In this document: positions 25,157-33,830 of the stretch, piece by piece
How the letters are laid out: every line of letters starts with the position of its first letter
Numbering within the stretch: the first letter of the stretch is position 1
Origin: Fusobacterium ulcerans ATCC 49185
GTDB taxonomy: Bacteria; Fusobacteriota; Fusobacteriia; Fusobacteriales; Fusobacteriaceae
Assembly: GCF_900683735.1 (NCBI RefSeq)
Contig: NZ_LR215979.1
Span: forward strand, 620,001 to 684,000
DNA length: 64,000 bases
Reading direction: 5' to 3'
Position numbers and translations under genes: made by a program
Notes under the pieces: generated by a model
Told to the model about the DNA's origin: nothing
The model's input: the letters and a program-made list of their open reading frames with translations, nothing else
Database searches by the model: none

Positions 25157-26362
25157 TTAACTTCTTTTTAATTTTTTAAAATCTTCTTTTACAACTTTTA
25201 ATAATTCAGGTTCACAATAAAGTTCCAAAGCAGTTCCAGTCATAGCTTTTACAGATTTGTGAAGTTTATCATATGCTTCTTCTGAATTTACATATTTCAA
25301 ATATGCCTCATCATGAACAAAGCATACTTCATCAATATCAAGAGCTAATTCTGTATACATAGTAGGACAAACCTGACTTACATTCCCTATATCTGATGAA
25401 CCACTAGCTCCATGCTTTTCGTCTAAAAAACTGCTTACTCCAACTTCTATAAGATTTTTTCGCATTAAATCTTGGAGAGATGGAAGATTCAGCAAATTAT
25501 CAAATGAATTTTCATATTTTTCATATTTTAAAACAGCACCTGTCATAAGTTCTGCACCTTTTGCACAGTTTATTACTTTCTGAGTAAGAGTGTTTAAATA
25601 AGCTCTGTCATTTGATCTGATATGAAATTTACATTCAGCAAAATCAGGAACAGTATTAGGGGCATCTCCACCACTTGTGATAATACCATGAATTCTTGAA
25701 TCAGAAGTTATATGTTGTCTTAAACAATTAATACCACTATACATTAATTGAACAGCATCTAAGGCATTTATTCCTTCATCTGGATGAGCAGCAGCATGAG
25801 CAGCCTTACCAGTGAACTGGAATTTTATACAATCAATAGCCAGAGTTTTACAGTTAAGATTATTATTAGCTTCTAAGTGCATTTGAAGGACAATATCAAT
25901 ATCATCAAAAGCATTTTGTTCAACCATATTTACTTTTCCACCTAAAGTTTCCTCTGCTGGAGTTCCAATTAGAATTATTTTACCTTTAAAATTATTTTTA
26001 AATTTTGATAAAACAAGAGCAGCTCCATAAGTTCCAGCAGCTATCCAGTTATGTCCACAAGCATGTCCAGGAACTTTATCAGGTCCATATCCAGGAAGAG
26101 CATCATACTCAGCAAGAAAAGCTATGCTTGGTCCATTATCATCTCCAAATTCAGCTCTGAAAGCAGTAGGAAGTCCACAATAATTTTCCTTTACAGTAAA
26201 ATCATTTTTCTTTAAAAGGTCTATAAGATATTTTGAAGAAAGGAATTCTTTCTCTCCTAGCTCGGGATTTTTAAAAATATAGTCACATACAGCTTCAATA
26301 TCTTTTTTGTAAGTATCTTCAACAGTATAAAGTTCTTTTTTAATACTTTCTAGTTTAAACAT
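25157..26362 (-). CDS. M20 family metallo-amidohydrolase (AbgB-like)
   Basis: This 401-aa protein belongs to the M20D peptidase/amidohydrolase group, which removes acyl or aminobenzoyl groups from amino acids or cleaves dipeptides using two metal ions. The metal ligands appear in AEYDALPG, GHACGHNW, PAEETLGGK and LQMHLE. The lid domain is marked by FTGKAAHAAAHPDEGINALD. The C-terminal HGASGSSDIGNVS carries the remaining ligand region. The start codon is preceded by GGAGGGAAAA. It is upstream of the lysine-riboswitch transporter on the same strand, but the riboswitch separates them, so they are not one simple operon. Confidence 0.9.
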   Translation of the reverse strand: MFKLESIKKELYTVEDTYKKDIEAVCDYIFKNPELGEKEFLSSKYLIDLLKKNDFTVKENYCGLPTAFRAEFGDDNGPSIAFLAEYDALPGYGPDKVPGHACGHNWIAAGTYGAALVLSKFKNNFKGKIILIGTPAEETLGGKVNMVEQNAFDDIDIVLQMHLEANNNLNCKTLAIDCIKFQFTGKAAHAAAHPDEGINALDAVQLMYSGINCLRQHITSDSRIHGIITSGGDAPNTVPDFAECKFHIRSNDRAYLNTLTQKVINCAKGAELMTGAVLKYEKYENSFDNLLNLPSLQDLMRKNLIEVGVSSFLDEKHGASGSSDIGNVSQVCPTMYTELALDIDEVCFVHDEAYLKYVNSEEAYDKLHKSVKAMTGTALELYCEPELLKVVKEDFKKLKRS

Positions 26363-26490
26363 TTTTCCCTCCAGACTTAAATTGTTTAATATTTATAAAT
26401 GTTACATTAAAAAATATAGCATGTCAATTGATTATTTGATATAATTAATTTGAAATAGATATTTATATAATAAATATATTTTTAAATTTC

Positions 26491-26519
26491 TTGACAAATT
26501 AGTGAAAAATAGTTATAAT
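26491..26519 (+). promoter_or_regulatory. Consensus promoter of carAB operon 2
   Basis: TTGACA (26491-26496), 17 bp, TATAAT (26514-26519): a perfect match to the sigma-70-type consensus. Confidence 0.88.
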
Positions 26520-26548
26520 ACTTCTTAGTAAAAATTAGGAGGAAAGAG

Positions 26549-26698
26549 ATGAAAAGGTCAGAAATATCAATGCTTATCAACAAACAGATATTTGTACCAA
26601 ACTTTTTTAATTCGTTTTTTTATTTTTTTTTAAGAAAGATTTTTTCTAATTTTACACTTTATGATTACAATTTAAATTTTTATATTATAGAGATATAA
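26549..26698 (+). CDS. Leader peptide of carAB operon 2, 49 aa
   Basis: ATG 26549 follows AGGAGG (26537-26542) by six bases. The peptide has a Phe-rich centre (PNFFNSFFYFFLRKIF) encoded by a nearly pure U tract at about 26603-26634. The TAA at 26696-26698 lies inside the left arm of the attenuator hairpin, so a ribosome terminating there must block its folding. The geometry is that of the E. coli pyrBI leader. The peptide sequence is unrelated to leader 1 apart from the aromatic run, as expected if only translation and the U tract matter. Confidence 0.75.
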   Translation: MKRSEISMLINKQIFVPNFFNSFFYFFLRKIFSNFTLYDYNLNFYIIEI

Positions 26699-26723
26699 CT
26701 TTTGTAGTTATATCTTTTTTTTT
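26691..26723 (+). terminator. Attenuator before carA2
   Basis: A perfect 10-bp stem, AGATATAACT (26691-26700) with AGTTATATCT (26706-26715), closes TTTGT and runs into nine Ts. The left arm includes the leader stop codon. Confidence 0.88.
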
Positions 26724-26735
26724 AGAGGAGGGAAA

Positions 26736-27836
26736 ATGAAAGGAAAGCTTATTCTAGAAAATGGTATGAGTTTTGATGGAAAAATTTTTGGACATTTTGG
26801 AGAAACAACTGGGGAAATAGTTTTTACTACTGGAATGACTGGATATCAAGAAATTTTAACTGATCCATCTTTTTATGGAAAAATAGTTGTTATGACTTAC
26901 CCAATGGTTGGAAACTATGGGTTAAATCTTGAAGATATGGAATCAGATAAAATACATTTGAAAGGATTTATTATAAAAGAAGATGCAAAACTTCCAAATA
27001 ATTTCAGATGTGAAATGACTTTAGAAGGTTTTTTAAGTCAGTATAATGTAGTTGGATTCAAAGGAGTAGATACAAGAGAGTTAACTAAAATAATAAGAGA
27101 TAATGGCTCAATGAAGGCTATTATTACAGATAAAGAATTAACACATAAGGAATTAAAAGAAAGATTTGATAACTTTTCATATGAAAATGCAGTAGAGCAA
27201 GTAAGCAGAAAAGGAATAATTGAAATTGGAGGAAATGGATTGAAAATAGGTGTGTTAGATTTAGGAGTAAAGAGAAGTACTTTAGATACATTGGAAAAAA
27301 TGGGATTTGCTGTATCAGTATTTCCTTATGATACTTCATCAGATGAATTGTTAAAACACAAACTTGACGGACTTATAATTTCAAGTGGACCTGGAAATCC
27401 AAATGAAATGGATAGAATAGTTAGAGCTGTAAGAGGAACGTTAGCTAATATTCCAATGCTTGGAATTTCTTTAGGAGCCCAAATAATTAACTTAGCTCTA
27501 GGTGGAAAGGTAGCAAAAATGAATAATGGGCATAGAGGGGTAAATCATCCTGTTGAAGACTTAAAAAGAGATAAAATATATATAACCTCTCAAAATCATG
27601 GATATTCAATAGAAAAATTAGGAATATCTTCTGAAGCTACACATTTTAATCTTAATGATAAAACAGTAGAAGGATTTAGATGTGATGATCTTGCAGCTAT
27701 GGGAGTTCAATTTATGCCCGATTTTTATCCAGAAGATTCAAACAATGTGTTTGCTGACTTTTTATCTCTTATTGAAAAAGGGGTAAATTTAGAAGGAATT
27801 GAATATTGTGATATGGATGAAGAATTTGAAAATTAG
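26736..27836 (+). CDS. Carbamoyl-phosphate synthase small-subunit paralogue with dead glutaminase
   Basis: This 366-aa protein is clearly homologous to CarA1 over its whole length, with a 16-residue C-terminal extension. The glutaminase triad is gone. The nucleophile position is Ser245 (LGISLGAQII), and the His/Glu pair is Met328/Asp330 (VQFMPDFYP). The N-terminal domain that contacts the large subunit remains well conserved (TTGMTGYQE, EDAKLPNNFRCEMTL). It should still bind CarB but cannot use glutamine, so the enzyme would be ammonia-dependent, as in vertebrate CPS I, which also has Ser for Cys. GGAGGG precedes the ATG. carB2 follows after 9 bp. Confidence 0.93.
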   Translation: MKGKLILENGMSFDGKIFGHFGETTGEIVFTTGMTGYQEILTDPSFYGKIVVMTYPMVGNYGLNLEDMESDKIHLKGFIIKEDAKLPNNFRCEMTLEGFLSQYNVVGFKGVDTRELTKIIRDNGSMKAIITDKELTHKELKERFDNFSYENAVEQVSRKGIIEIGGNGLKIGVLDLGVKRSTLDTLEKMGFAVSVFPYDTSSDELLKHKLDGLIISSGPGNPNEMDRIVRAVRGTLANIPMLGISLGAQIINLALGGKVAKMNNGHRGVNHPVEDLKRDKIYITSQNHGYSIEKLGISSEATHFNLNDKTVEGFRCDDLAAMGVQFMPDFYPEDSNNVFADFLSLIEKGVNLEGIEYCDMDEEFEN

Positions 27837-27845
27837 GAGGATAAA

Positions 27846-30800
27846 ATGTTAGATAAGTCTATAAAGAAAACACTGGTAATAGGTTCAGGACCAATCATAA
27901 TAGGACAAGCAGCAGAGTTTGACTATTCAGGAACTCAGGCTTGTGAAACATTGAAAAAAGAAGGAATAGAAGTTGTACTTATCAACTCTAATCCAGCAAC
28001 AATAATGACAGATAAAGCAGTAGCTGATAGAATATATATTGAGCCAATTACTTTTGATTTTGTTGAAAAGGTAATAGCTAAAGAAAGACCAGATTCTGTA
28101 ATAGCTGGAATGGGAGGACAAACTGGTCTGAACATGGTAGTAGAGTTACATGAAAAAGGTATTCTTGAAAAATATGGAGTAAAAGTAATAGGTACTTCTG
28201 TAGAAGCTATTAAAAAAGGTGAAGACAGAGAAATATTCAGGGAAACTATGAATAAACTTGGAGAGCCTATTATTCAAAGTAAAGTGGTAGAGAGCCTTGA
28301 AGAAGGATTTGAAGTAGCAAGAGAGATAGGATATCCAATAGTTGTAAGACCTGCTTATACATTAGGGGGAACTGGTGGAGGAATAGCAAATGATCCTAAT
28401 GAATTAGAAGATATACTTATGAAAGGGCTAGCTCTATCAATGGTAGGTCAGGTTCTTCTTGAAAAGTCTATTTATGGTTGGAAAGAAATAGAATATGAAG
28501 TGATAAGAGATAAAAATGGAAATACAATAGTTGTATGTAATATGGAAAATGTTGATCCTGTAGGAATTCATACTGGAGATTCAATAGTTGTTGCTCCTAC
28601 ACAAACTTTATCTGATAAAGAATGCAGAATGTTGCGAGCTTCAGCTGTAAAAATAGTAAATGAAGTTGGAGTTATTGGAGGATGTAATGTACAATTTGCT
28701 CTTCATCCAAAATCATTTGAATATGCAATAATAGAAATCAATCCAAGAGTATCAAGATCATCAGCACTAGCTTCTAAAGCAACAGGATATCCTATTGCAA
28801 GAGTATCAACAAAATTAGCTATGGGATACACTCTTAATGAGATAGTTAATGAGGCCACTCAAACTACTTATGCTTGTTTTGATCCTACAATTGACTATAT
28901 AGTTGTAAAAATACCTAAATGGCCATTTGATAAGTTTAAAAAAGCAAATAGAAGATTGGGAACAAAAATGATGGCAACAGGGGAAGTTATGGCAATAGGA
29001 AATAACTTTGAAGCTGCATTCTTAAAAGGTATCAGATCACTTGAAATAGGAAGATACAACTTAGAGCATCCAGTTGCTAAGAAAATGACTATGGAAGAGT
29101 TAAAAGCAGCAGTTGTAAAACCAGATGATGAGAGAATCTTTATAGTGGCAGAGATGCTTAGAAGAGGATATATTAAAGAAAAGTTACAGAAGATTACTGG
29201 AATAGATAAATTCTTTATGGAGAAAATCGAATGGATTGTTAAACAGGAAGAAATAATAAAAAGAATGTCTCTTAGAGATTTAGATGAAATTTATTTAAGA
29301 AAACTTAAAAAGAAAGGGTTTTCAGATAAAGGTATAGCTGAACTTATGAAAATAAGTGAAGAAGATATAACTTCTAAGAGAAAAGAACTTCATATACTAC
29401 CAGTATATAAAATGGTTGATACTTGTGCTGGAGAATTTAAAGCAACATCTTCATATTATTATTCAACATATGACCAATATGATGAGGTAGAAGTATCTAA
29501 TAAGAGAAAAATAGTAGTAATAGGATCAGGACCAATCAGAATTGGACAAGGGATAGAATTCGACTACTGTACAGTTCATGCAGTAAAGACATTGAAAAAG
29601 TTAGGAATAGAAAGTATAATAATCAATAATAATCCAGAAACAGTATCAACAGACTTCTCAACGGCAGATAAACTATACTTTGAACCATTGGTAACAGAAG
29701 ATATAATGAATATCCTTGAAAAAGAAAAGCCAGAGGGAGTAATACTTCAATTTGGAGGACAGACAGCAATCAAATTAGCAAATGATTTGAGCGACAGAGG
29801 AATTAAGGTAATAGGAACAAGTGCAGATAAAATAGACGAAGCAGAAGACAGAGAAAGATTTGAAGAAATGATGGAAGAATTGGATATAAAAAGACCCAAA
29901 GGAAGAGCAGTATGGGATGTAGCTCATGGAATAGAAATAGCAAATGAAATAAATTATCCAGTATTAGTAAGACCATCATATGTATTAGGTGGACAAGGAA
30001 TGGAAATATGCCATGATGAATATAATCTAGTAAAATATCTGGAAGCATCATTTGACAGAGATCCATCAAATCCAGTATTGATAGATAAATATCTAAATGG
30101 AATTGAATTGGAAGTAGATGCAGTGTGTGATGGAGAAGAGGTACTTATTCCAGGAGTAATGGAGCATTTAGAAAGAGCAGGTATACACTCAGGAGATTCT
30201 ATTACTATTTATCCTCAACAAAATTTATATGAAGGAACAGAGGATAAAATTCTTGAGATAACTTATAAAATAGCAAAAGCTCTAGAGGTAAAAGGTATGA
30301 TGAACATCCAGTTTATCGCATATGAAAATGAACTTTATGTAATAGAAGTAAATCCAAGATCATCAAGAACAGTTCCATATATCTCAAAAGTATCAGGAGT
30401 ACCAGTTATTGAAATCGCAACAAGAGTAGCTCTCGGAGAAAAACTGAAAGATATGCCATATGGAACAGGAATTTATAAGAAACCAAATGTGGTAGCAGTA
30501 AAAGTACCAGTATTCTCAACAGAAAAATTATCAAGTGTAGAAGTATCATTAGGACCAGAAATGAGGTCAACAGGAGAGGTACTGGGAGTAGGAAACAATG
30601 TAGATGAAGCTATCTACAAAGGACTATTAGGAGCAAAAAGAGTACATTTGATTAAAGACAGAAAGATATTAGTAACTATTAGAGATAAGGATAAAGATGA
30701 GTTTCTACCAATTGCTAAAAGTTTAGTAGAGCATGGCTCAATCCTATTTGCAACAAGTGGGACACAAAAATTTCTAGCAGAAAATGGAGTAGAAGCAACA

Positions 30801-31052
30801 GTAGTAAATAAGATAGATGAACCATCACCAAATATCTCAGATGTATTGAAAAATAGAGAAGTAGATTTATTAATAAATACACCAACAAAAGCAAATGATG
30901 CTCAAAGAGATGGATTTAAAATGAGAAGAACAGCAATAGAGTATGGAGTAGAGGTATTAACATCTCTTGATACTATAAGTGCTATACTTAGAATGCAGGA
31001 TAGACATGTAGATGAAGCAAAATTAGATGTATTTGATGTAAGTAAAATTTAA
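27846..31052 (+). CDS. carB: Carbamoyl-phosphate synthase large subunit (second copy)
   Basis: This 1068-aa protein is the same length as CarB1. Both ATP-grasp halves keep their motifs, including [37 protein letters not shown] and [15 protein letters not shown], so it should be active. Compared with CarB1 the differences cluster in the first half (about residues 85-320) and near 480-520, while the second half is nearly identical. It is coupled to the glutaminase-dead CarA2, and so probably takes free ammonia, or works in the reverse, ATP-forming sense during amino acid catabolism. The latter is speculative. The operon lies behind its own attenuator. Confidence 0.95.
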   Translation: MLDKSIKKTLVIGSGPIIIGQAAEFDYSGTQACETLKKEGIEVVLINSNPATIMTDKAVADRIYIEPITFDFVEKVIAKERPDSVIAGMGGQTGLNMVVELHEKGILEKYGVKVIGTSVEAIKKGEDREIFRETMNKLGEPIIQSKVVESLEEGFEVAREIGYPIVVRPAYTLGGTGGGIANDPNELEDILMKGLALSMVGQVLLEKSIYGWKEIEYEVIRDKNGNTIVVCNMENVDPVGIHTGDSIVVAPTQTLSDKECRMLRASAVKIVNEVGVIGGCNVQFALHPKSFEYAIIEINPRVSRSSALASKATGYPIARVSTKLAMGYTLNEIVNEATQTTYACFDPTIDYIVVKIPKWPFDKFKKANRRLGTKMMATGEVMAIGNNFEAAFLKGIRSLEIGRYNLEHPVAKKMTMEELKAAVVKPDDERIFIVAEMLRRGYIKEKLQKITGIDKFFMEKIEWIVKQEEIIKRMSLRDLDEIYLRKLKKKGFSDKGIAELMKISEEDITSKRKELHILPVYKMVDTCAGEFKATSSYYYSTYDQYDEVEVSNKRKIVVIGSGPIRIGQGIEFDYCTVHAVKTLKKLGIESIIINNNPETVSTDFSTADKLYFEPLVTEDIMNILEKEKPEGVILQFGGQTAIKLANDLSDRGIKVIGTSADKIDEAEDRERFEEMMEELDIKRPKGRAVWDVAHGIEIANEINYPVLVRPSYVLGGQGMEICHDEYNLVKYLEASFDRDPSNPVLIDKYLNGIELEVDAVCDGEEVLIPGVMEHLERAGIHSGDSITIYPQQNLYEGTEDKILEITYKIAKALEVKGMMNIQFIAYENELYVIEVNPRSSRTVPYISKVSGVPVIEIATRVALGEKLKDMPYGTGIYKKPNVVAVKVPVFSTEKLSSVEVSLGPEMRSTGEVLGVGNNVDEAIYKGLLGAKRVHLIKDRKILVTIRDKDKDEFLPIAKSLVEHGSILFATSGTQKFLAENGVEATVVNKIDEPSPNISDVLKNREVDLLINTPTKANDAQRDGFKMRRTAIEYGVEVLTSLDTISAILRMQDRHVDEAKLDVFDVSKI

Positions 31053-31066
31053 TTTTAATTAAGTAA

Positions 31067-31105
31067 AGGGCTATGGATAGGTAATTTTATCTGTAGCCTT
31101 TTTAT
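31067..31105 (+). terminator. Intrinsic terminator after carB2
   Basis: GGCTATGGATA pairs with TATCTGTAGCC (two G-U pairs), followed by TTTTTATA. Confidence 0.75.
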
Positions 31106-31142
31106 ATTAAAAATTTAACTTGAGTTAATTGGAAAAAAGATG

Positions 31143-31168
31143 TAAAAAAAGCTGCCCTAAGACAGCTT
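31143..31168 (-). terminator. Intrinsic terminator after the minus-strand wzz-like gene
   Basis: On the minus strand AGCTGTC and GGCAGCT form a short stem followed by seven Ts. Confidence 0.65.
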
Positions 31169-31173
31169 CAATT

Positions 31174-32130
31174 TTATTTTTTTACAAGAGTATTTGTTCT
31201 TTTTTTGTAATTATCTATAAATTCAGCAATAAAAGCACTCATTATTCCAAGTACCATTCCAAATAATATTCCAATAACTAAAATCATTTTTGCTTTACTT
31301 TTTGTTTCTATTTCATAAACAGAAGAATCTAAAGAAATTATATTCTTTATGTTATCATCTCTTTTTAATCCATCTAAGCCAATTAGCATTTCAGCACTTT
31401 GATTATATAAATCACTTATTTTTTCTTTTTCTACAGCTAATACAGGATTAGTATATTCTATGAATTCTTTGATGTTAGTATCTTTTGTCATAAAATTTTT
31501 TTCTTTTTCAAGAATTTCTTTAATATTATTTTCTATTGAATTAAGTTTTTCTTTTGAAGATATGTTCTCAGTTTTAATAAAAGCATATCTGTTTTCTATT
31601 TCATCATCAACCTGTGTATGATTAATAGATTTTATAATCTCAATATATTTATTCAAGATATCTTTTTGAAGTTCAGGATTTTTTTTCATAGTAACTGATA
31701 CAGTATAATTATTTCCATCATTATTATAAGATACCTTTAAAATATTATTTAAAAATTTAGATTTAGAATAATCAGTTTTATTTTCTTCTTTTACTTTTTC
31801 TAAATAAAGATTGTTAAGATCTTTTATTTTGAAAAATTCATCAACATATTTGTTAGTAATTAAAATATTATTTATATTGATTCTAGTAAGAGTCAGTCCA
31901 GACTTTTTAAAAAAATAATTACTTTCAATTTTAGAATAATTAATATTAAATTTTAAAGCTAGAGTATCTTCTTTAAGACTTCTGACAAATAATGCAGCTC
32001 CTAATCCTAACAAAGAGCAGATAATAAAAATTCCTAAAACTAATATTTTTCTTTTGATGATAATATCTACTAATTCATAGATATCAATTTCATCTTCTTC
32101 ATAGTATTCTTTTCTTTCTAATTGATTCAT
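31174..32130 (-). CDS. Wzz-like chain-length determinant protein, 318 aa
   Basis: The protein has an N-terminal membrane segment (about residues 31-52) after an acidic cytoplasmic tail (EEDEIDIYELVDIIIKRK). A long periplasmic, probably coiled-coil region follows, then a second membrane segment (about 283-303, VIGILFGMVLGIMSAFIAEF). This two-TM layout and the DIYELV..I.... start define the Wzz family, which sets O-antigen or capsule polymer length at the inner membrane. It is divergent from another Wzz-like gene at 32455 with a near-identical opening (MNQLE). No glycosyltransferases are adjacent. Confidence 0.82.
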   Translation of the reverse strand: MNQLERKEYYEEDEIDIYELVDIIIKRKILVLGIFIICSLLGLGAALFVRSLKEDTLALKFNINYSKIESNYFFKKSGLTLTRININNILITNKYVDEFFKIKDLNNLYLEKVKEENKTDYSKSKFLNNILKVSYNNDGNNYTVSVTMKKNPELQKDILNKYIEIIKSINHTQVDDEIENRYAFIKTENISSKEKLNSIENNIKEILEKEKNFMTKDTNIKEFIEYTNPVLAVEKEKISDLYNQSAEMLIGLDGLKRDDNIKNIISLDSSVYEIETKSKAKMILVIGILFGMVLGIMSAFIAEFIDNYKKRTNTLVKK

Positions 32131-32222
32131 AACAACTCCTATATATAGTATTTTATAATTTTAATATTTCAAGTAGAGAGATATCAGTTTTTATTGGTTG
32201 GGAAAGCCCATATCCACAAATA

Positions 32223-32251
32223 ATTTTATCCTATAATATATTTTTTGTCAA
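32223..32251 (-). promoter_or_regulatory. Promoter of the minus-strand wzz-like gene
   Basis: TTGACA (32246-32251) and TAAAAT (32223-32228) on the minus strand are 17 bp apart. The 5' leader of about 90 nt contains a small GGGCTTTCCC hairpin of unknown use. Confidence 0.7.
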
Positions 32252-32390
32252 TTTTTATTGTTTTAAAAAATAAAATATATCATTTTTATTTGATTTTAAG
32301 AGGTATAATGTCAAAAGTTGAAATCAAATTATTTTATTATAAAAGAATGTATATTTAATGTGCTGATTATGTTAAAAATAGATTTTTGTA

Positions 32391-32419
32391 TTGACAAAAA
32401 TATTTTGATGAGTTAAAAT
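32391..32419 (+). promoter_or_regulatory. Promoter of the plus-strand wzz-like gene
   Basis: TTGACA (32391-32396) and TAAAAT (32414-32419) are 17 bp apart. With the promoter at 32223-32251 it accounts for the 324-bp divergent gap; I see nothing else there. Confidence 0.72.
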
Positions 32420-32454
32420 CTCCCTATAAATCAAAATAAAAAGGGAGAAAGATA

Positions 32455-33792
32455 ATGAACCAATTAGAAGAAAGAGTTTATCAAAATCAGGAAGATGATG
32501 AGATAGATTTGATGGAATTATTAAGAATTTTACTAAATCATAAATTAATGTTAATAGGTATAACAGTAATAACTATTTTTATTTCAGGAATAGCTGGATA
32601 TATTTTTAATCAAAAAAATATAGAAACGAGTGTTGTAATAGCACTTAATTATCCTGAATTGGAATCAGGATTAAATCCAGATAAAACTCCTTTTACAAAG
32701 GAAAATCTTATAAGTATAAAAACTTTAAATTTAGTATTTGATGAATATGAGGGGAAAGCAATAAAAGCAAAAAAATTTGCTGATTTTAGAAATTCATTAA
32801 AGATTGAAGGAATTATTCCTGAAAATATTTCTCAAAAAATAGAATCATCTCTAAAAAAAGGGGAAATAATAAGTTATTATCCTACACAATATAAAATAAA
32901 AATGAAGGAAAAAAATAAAGAGGTATTAGAAAAATTATCAGAAGAAGGAATAAAAGAATTTGAAGAAAAATATAAACCTAAAACTGAAATATTATTTATG
33001 GAAAAAGTAAATGATATTTATGATTATGATGATTATTTATTATTGTTTAATGAAAAAATTAAAAATTTAAAGATTAACTTTTCTTTAGATGATAAAATAA
33101 ACTATTCTTCTAAAGCTTTAGGATATTCATTTGTAGAGTTAGCTAATAGACTTGATAATCTTCAAAATATAGAATTAAGAAAATTAGAATCATTTCTAGA
33201 TATAAAAGGATTATCAAATTCAAAAAATTCAAGAGAAACTAAATTTAGAGCAGATATAAAACTTCTAAAATTAAAAAAAGAAAAATTAATTGGTGAATCA
33301 GGAGTAATAAAAGCAATATTGGATGAATACAAGCCAACAAATAGACAAATAATAGTTCCTTCTATGGGAGAAATGGGAATAAAACTTGAAACAGAAAATG
33401 AATATTATTCAAAATTAATTGAAAAATATCTTCTTGTTAATACTTTGATAAAAAATGTGGAATATGAAATTAAGTTTAAAGAAGAAGAAATATCAAAAAT
33501 TAGTTACCCAACAAAGAAAGAGAGTAAAGAAATAAATGAAAGCATAGATATGCTGATAAATAAATTAAATGAAATAATAGAGCAGGCTAATATTATAAAT
33601 AAAGAATTTTACGAAGTTAAATATGGAAATATGATAAAAGTGCTAACTCCTGTAGAAATTATAAAATCAGGGAAACCATTGATTTTATTTTTAGGAGTAG
33701 GGGCTGTACTGGGATTATTTGCAAGTATATTTTTAATTTTTGTTTGCGAATTTATAAAGAACTATAAAATAAAATTTTCTTCTAAAAAATAA
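32455..33792 (+). CDS. Wzz-like chain-length determinant protein, 445 aa
   Basis: The N-terminal tail (DDEIDLMELLRILLNHK) leads into a membrane segment around residues 34-52. A long Lys/Glu-rich periplasmic domain follows, then a C-terminal segment around 415-437 (LILFLGVGAVLGLFASIFLI) ending in CEFIKNYK. The layout matches Wzz/FepE polysaccharide co-polymerases. It is longer than its divergent partner (318 aa), so the two may set different chain lengths or form mixed oligomers. AAGGGAG precedes the ATG. The gene ends at its own terminator, into which the second IS copy has inserted. Confidence 0.82.
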   Translation: MNQLEERVYQNQEDDEIDLMELLRILLNHKLMLIGITVITIFISGIAGYIFNQKNIETSVVIALNYPELESGLNPDKTPFTKENLISIKTLNLVFDEYEGKAIKAKKFADFRNSLKIEGIIPENISQKIESSLKKGEIISYYPTQYKIKMKEKNKEVLEKLSEEGIKEFEEKYKPKTEILFMEKVNDIYDYDDYLLLFNEKIKNLKINFSLDDKINYSSKALGYSFVELANRLDNLQNIELRKLESFLDIKGLSNSKNSRETKFRADIKLLKLKKEKLIGESGVIKAILDEYKPTNRQIIVPSMGEMGIKLETENEYYSKLIEKYLLVNTLIKNVEYEIKFKEEEISKISYPTKKESKEINESIDMLINKLNEIIEQANIINKEFYEVKYGNMIKVLTPVEIIKSGKPLILFLGVGAVLGLFASIFLIFVCEFIKNYKIKFSSKK

Positions 33793-33802
33793 AAAATATT
33801 TT

Positions 33803-33830
33803 TGAAGCTGAATTATTCAGCTTCTTTTTT
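33803..33830 (+). terminator. Intrinsic terminator after the wzz-like gene
   Basis: GAAGCTGAA and TTCAGCTTC form a perfect 9-bp stem around TTA, followed by a T tract in which the IS identity begins. Confidence 0.85.
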
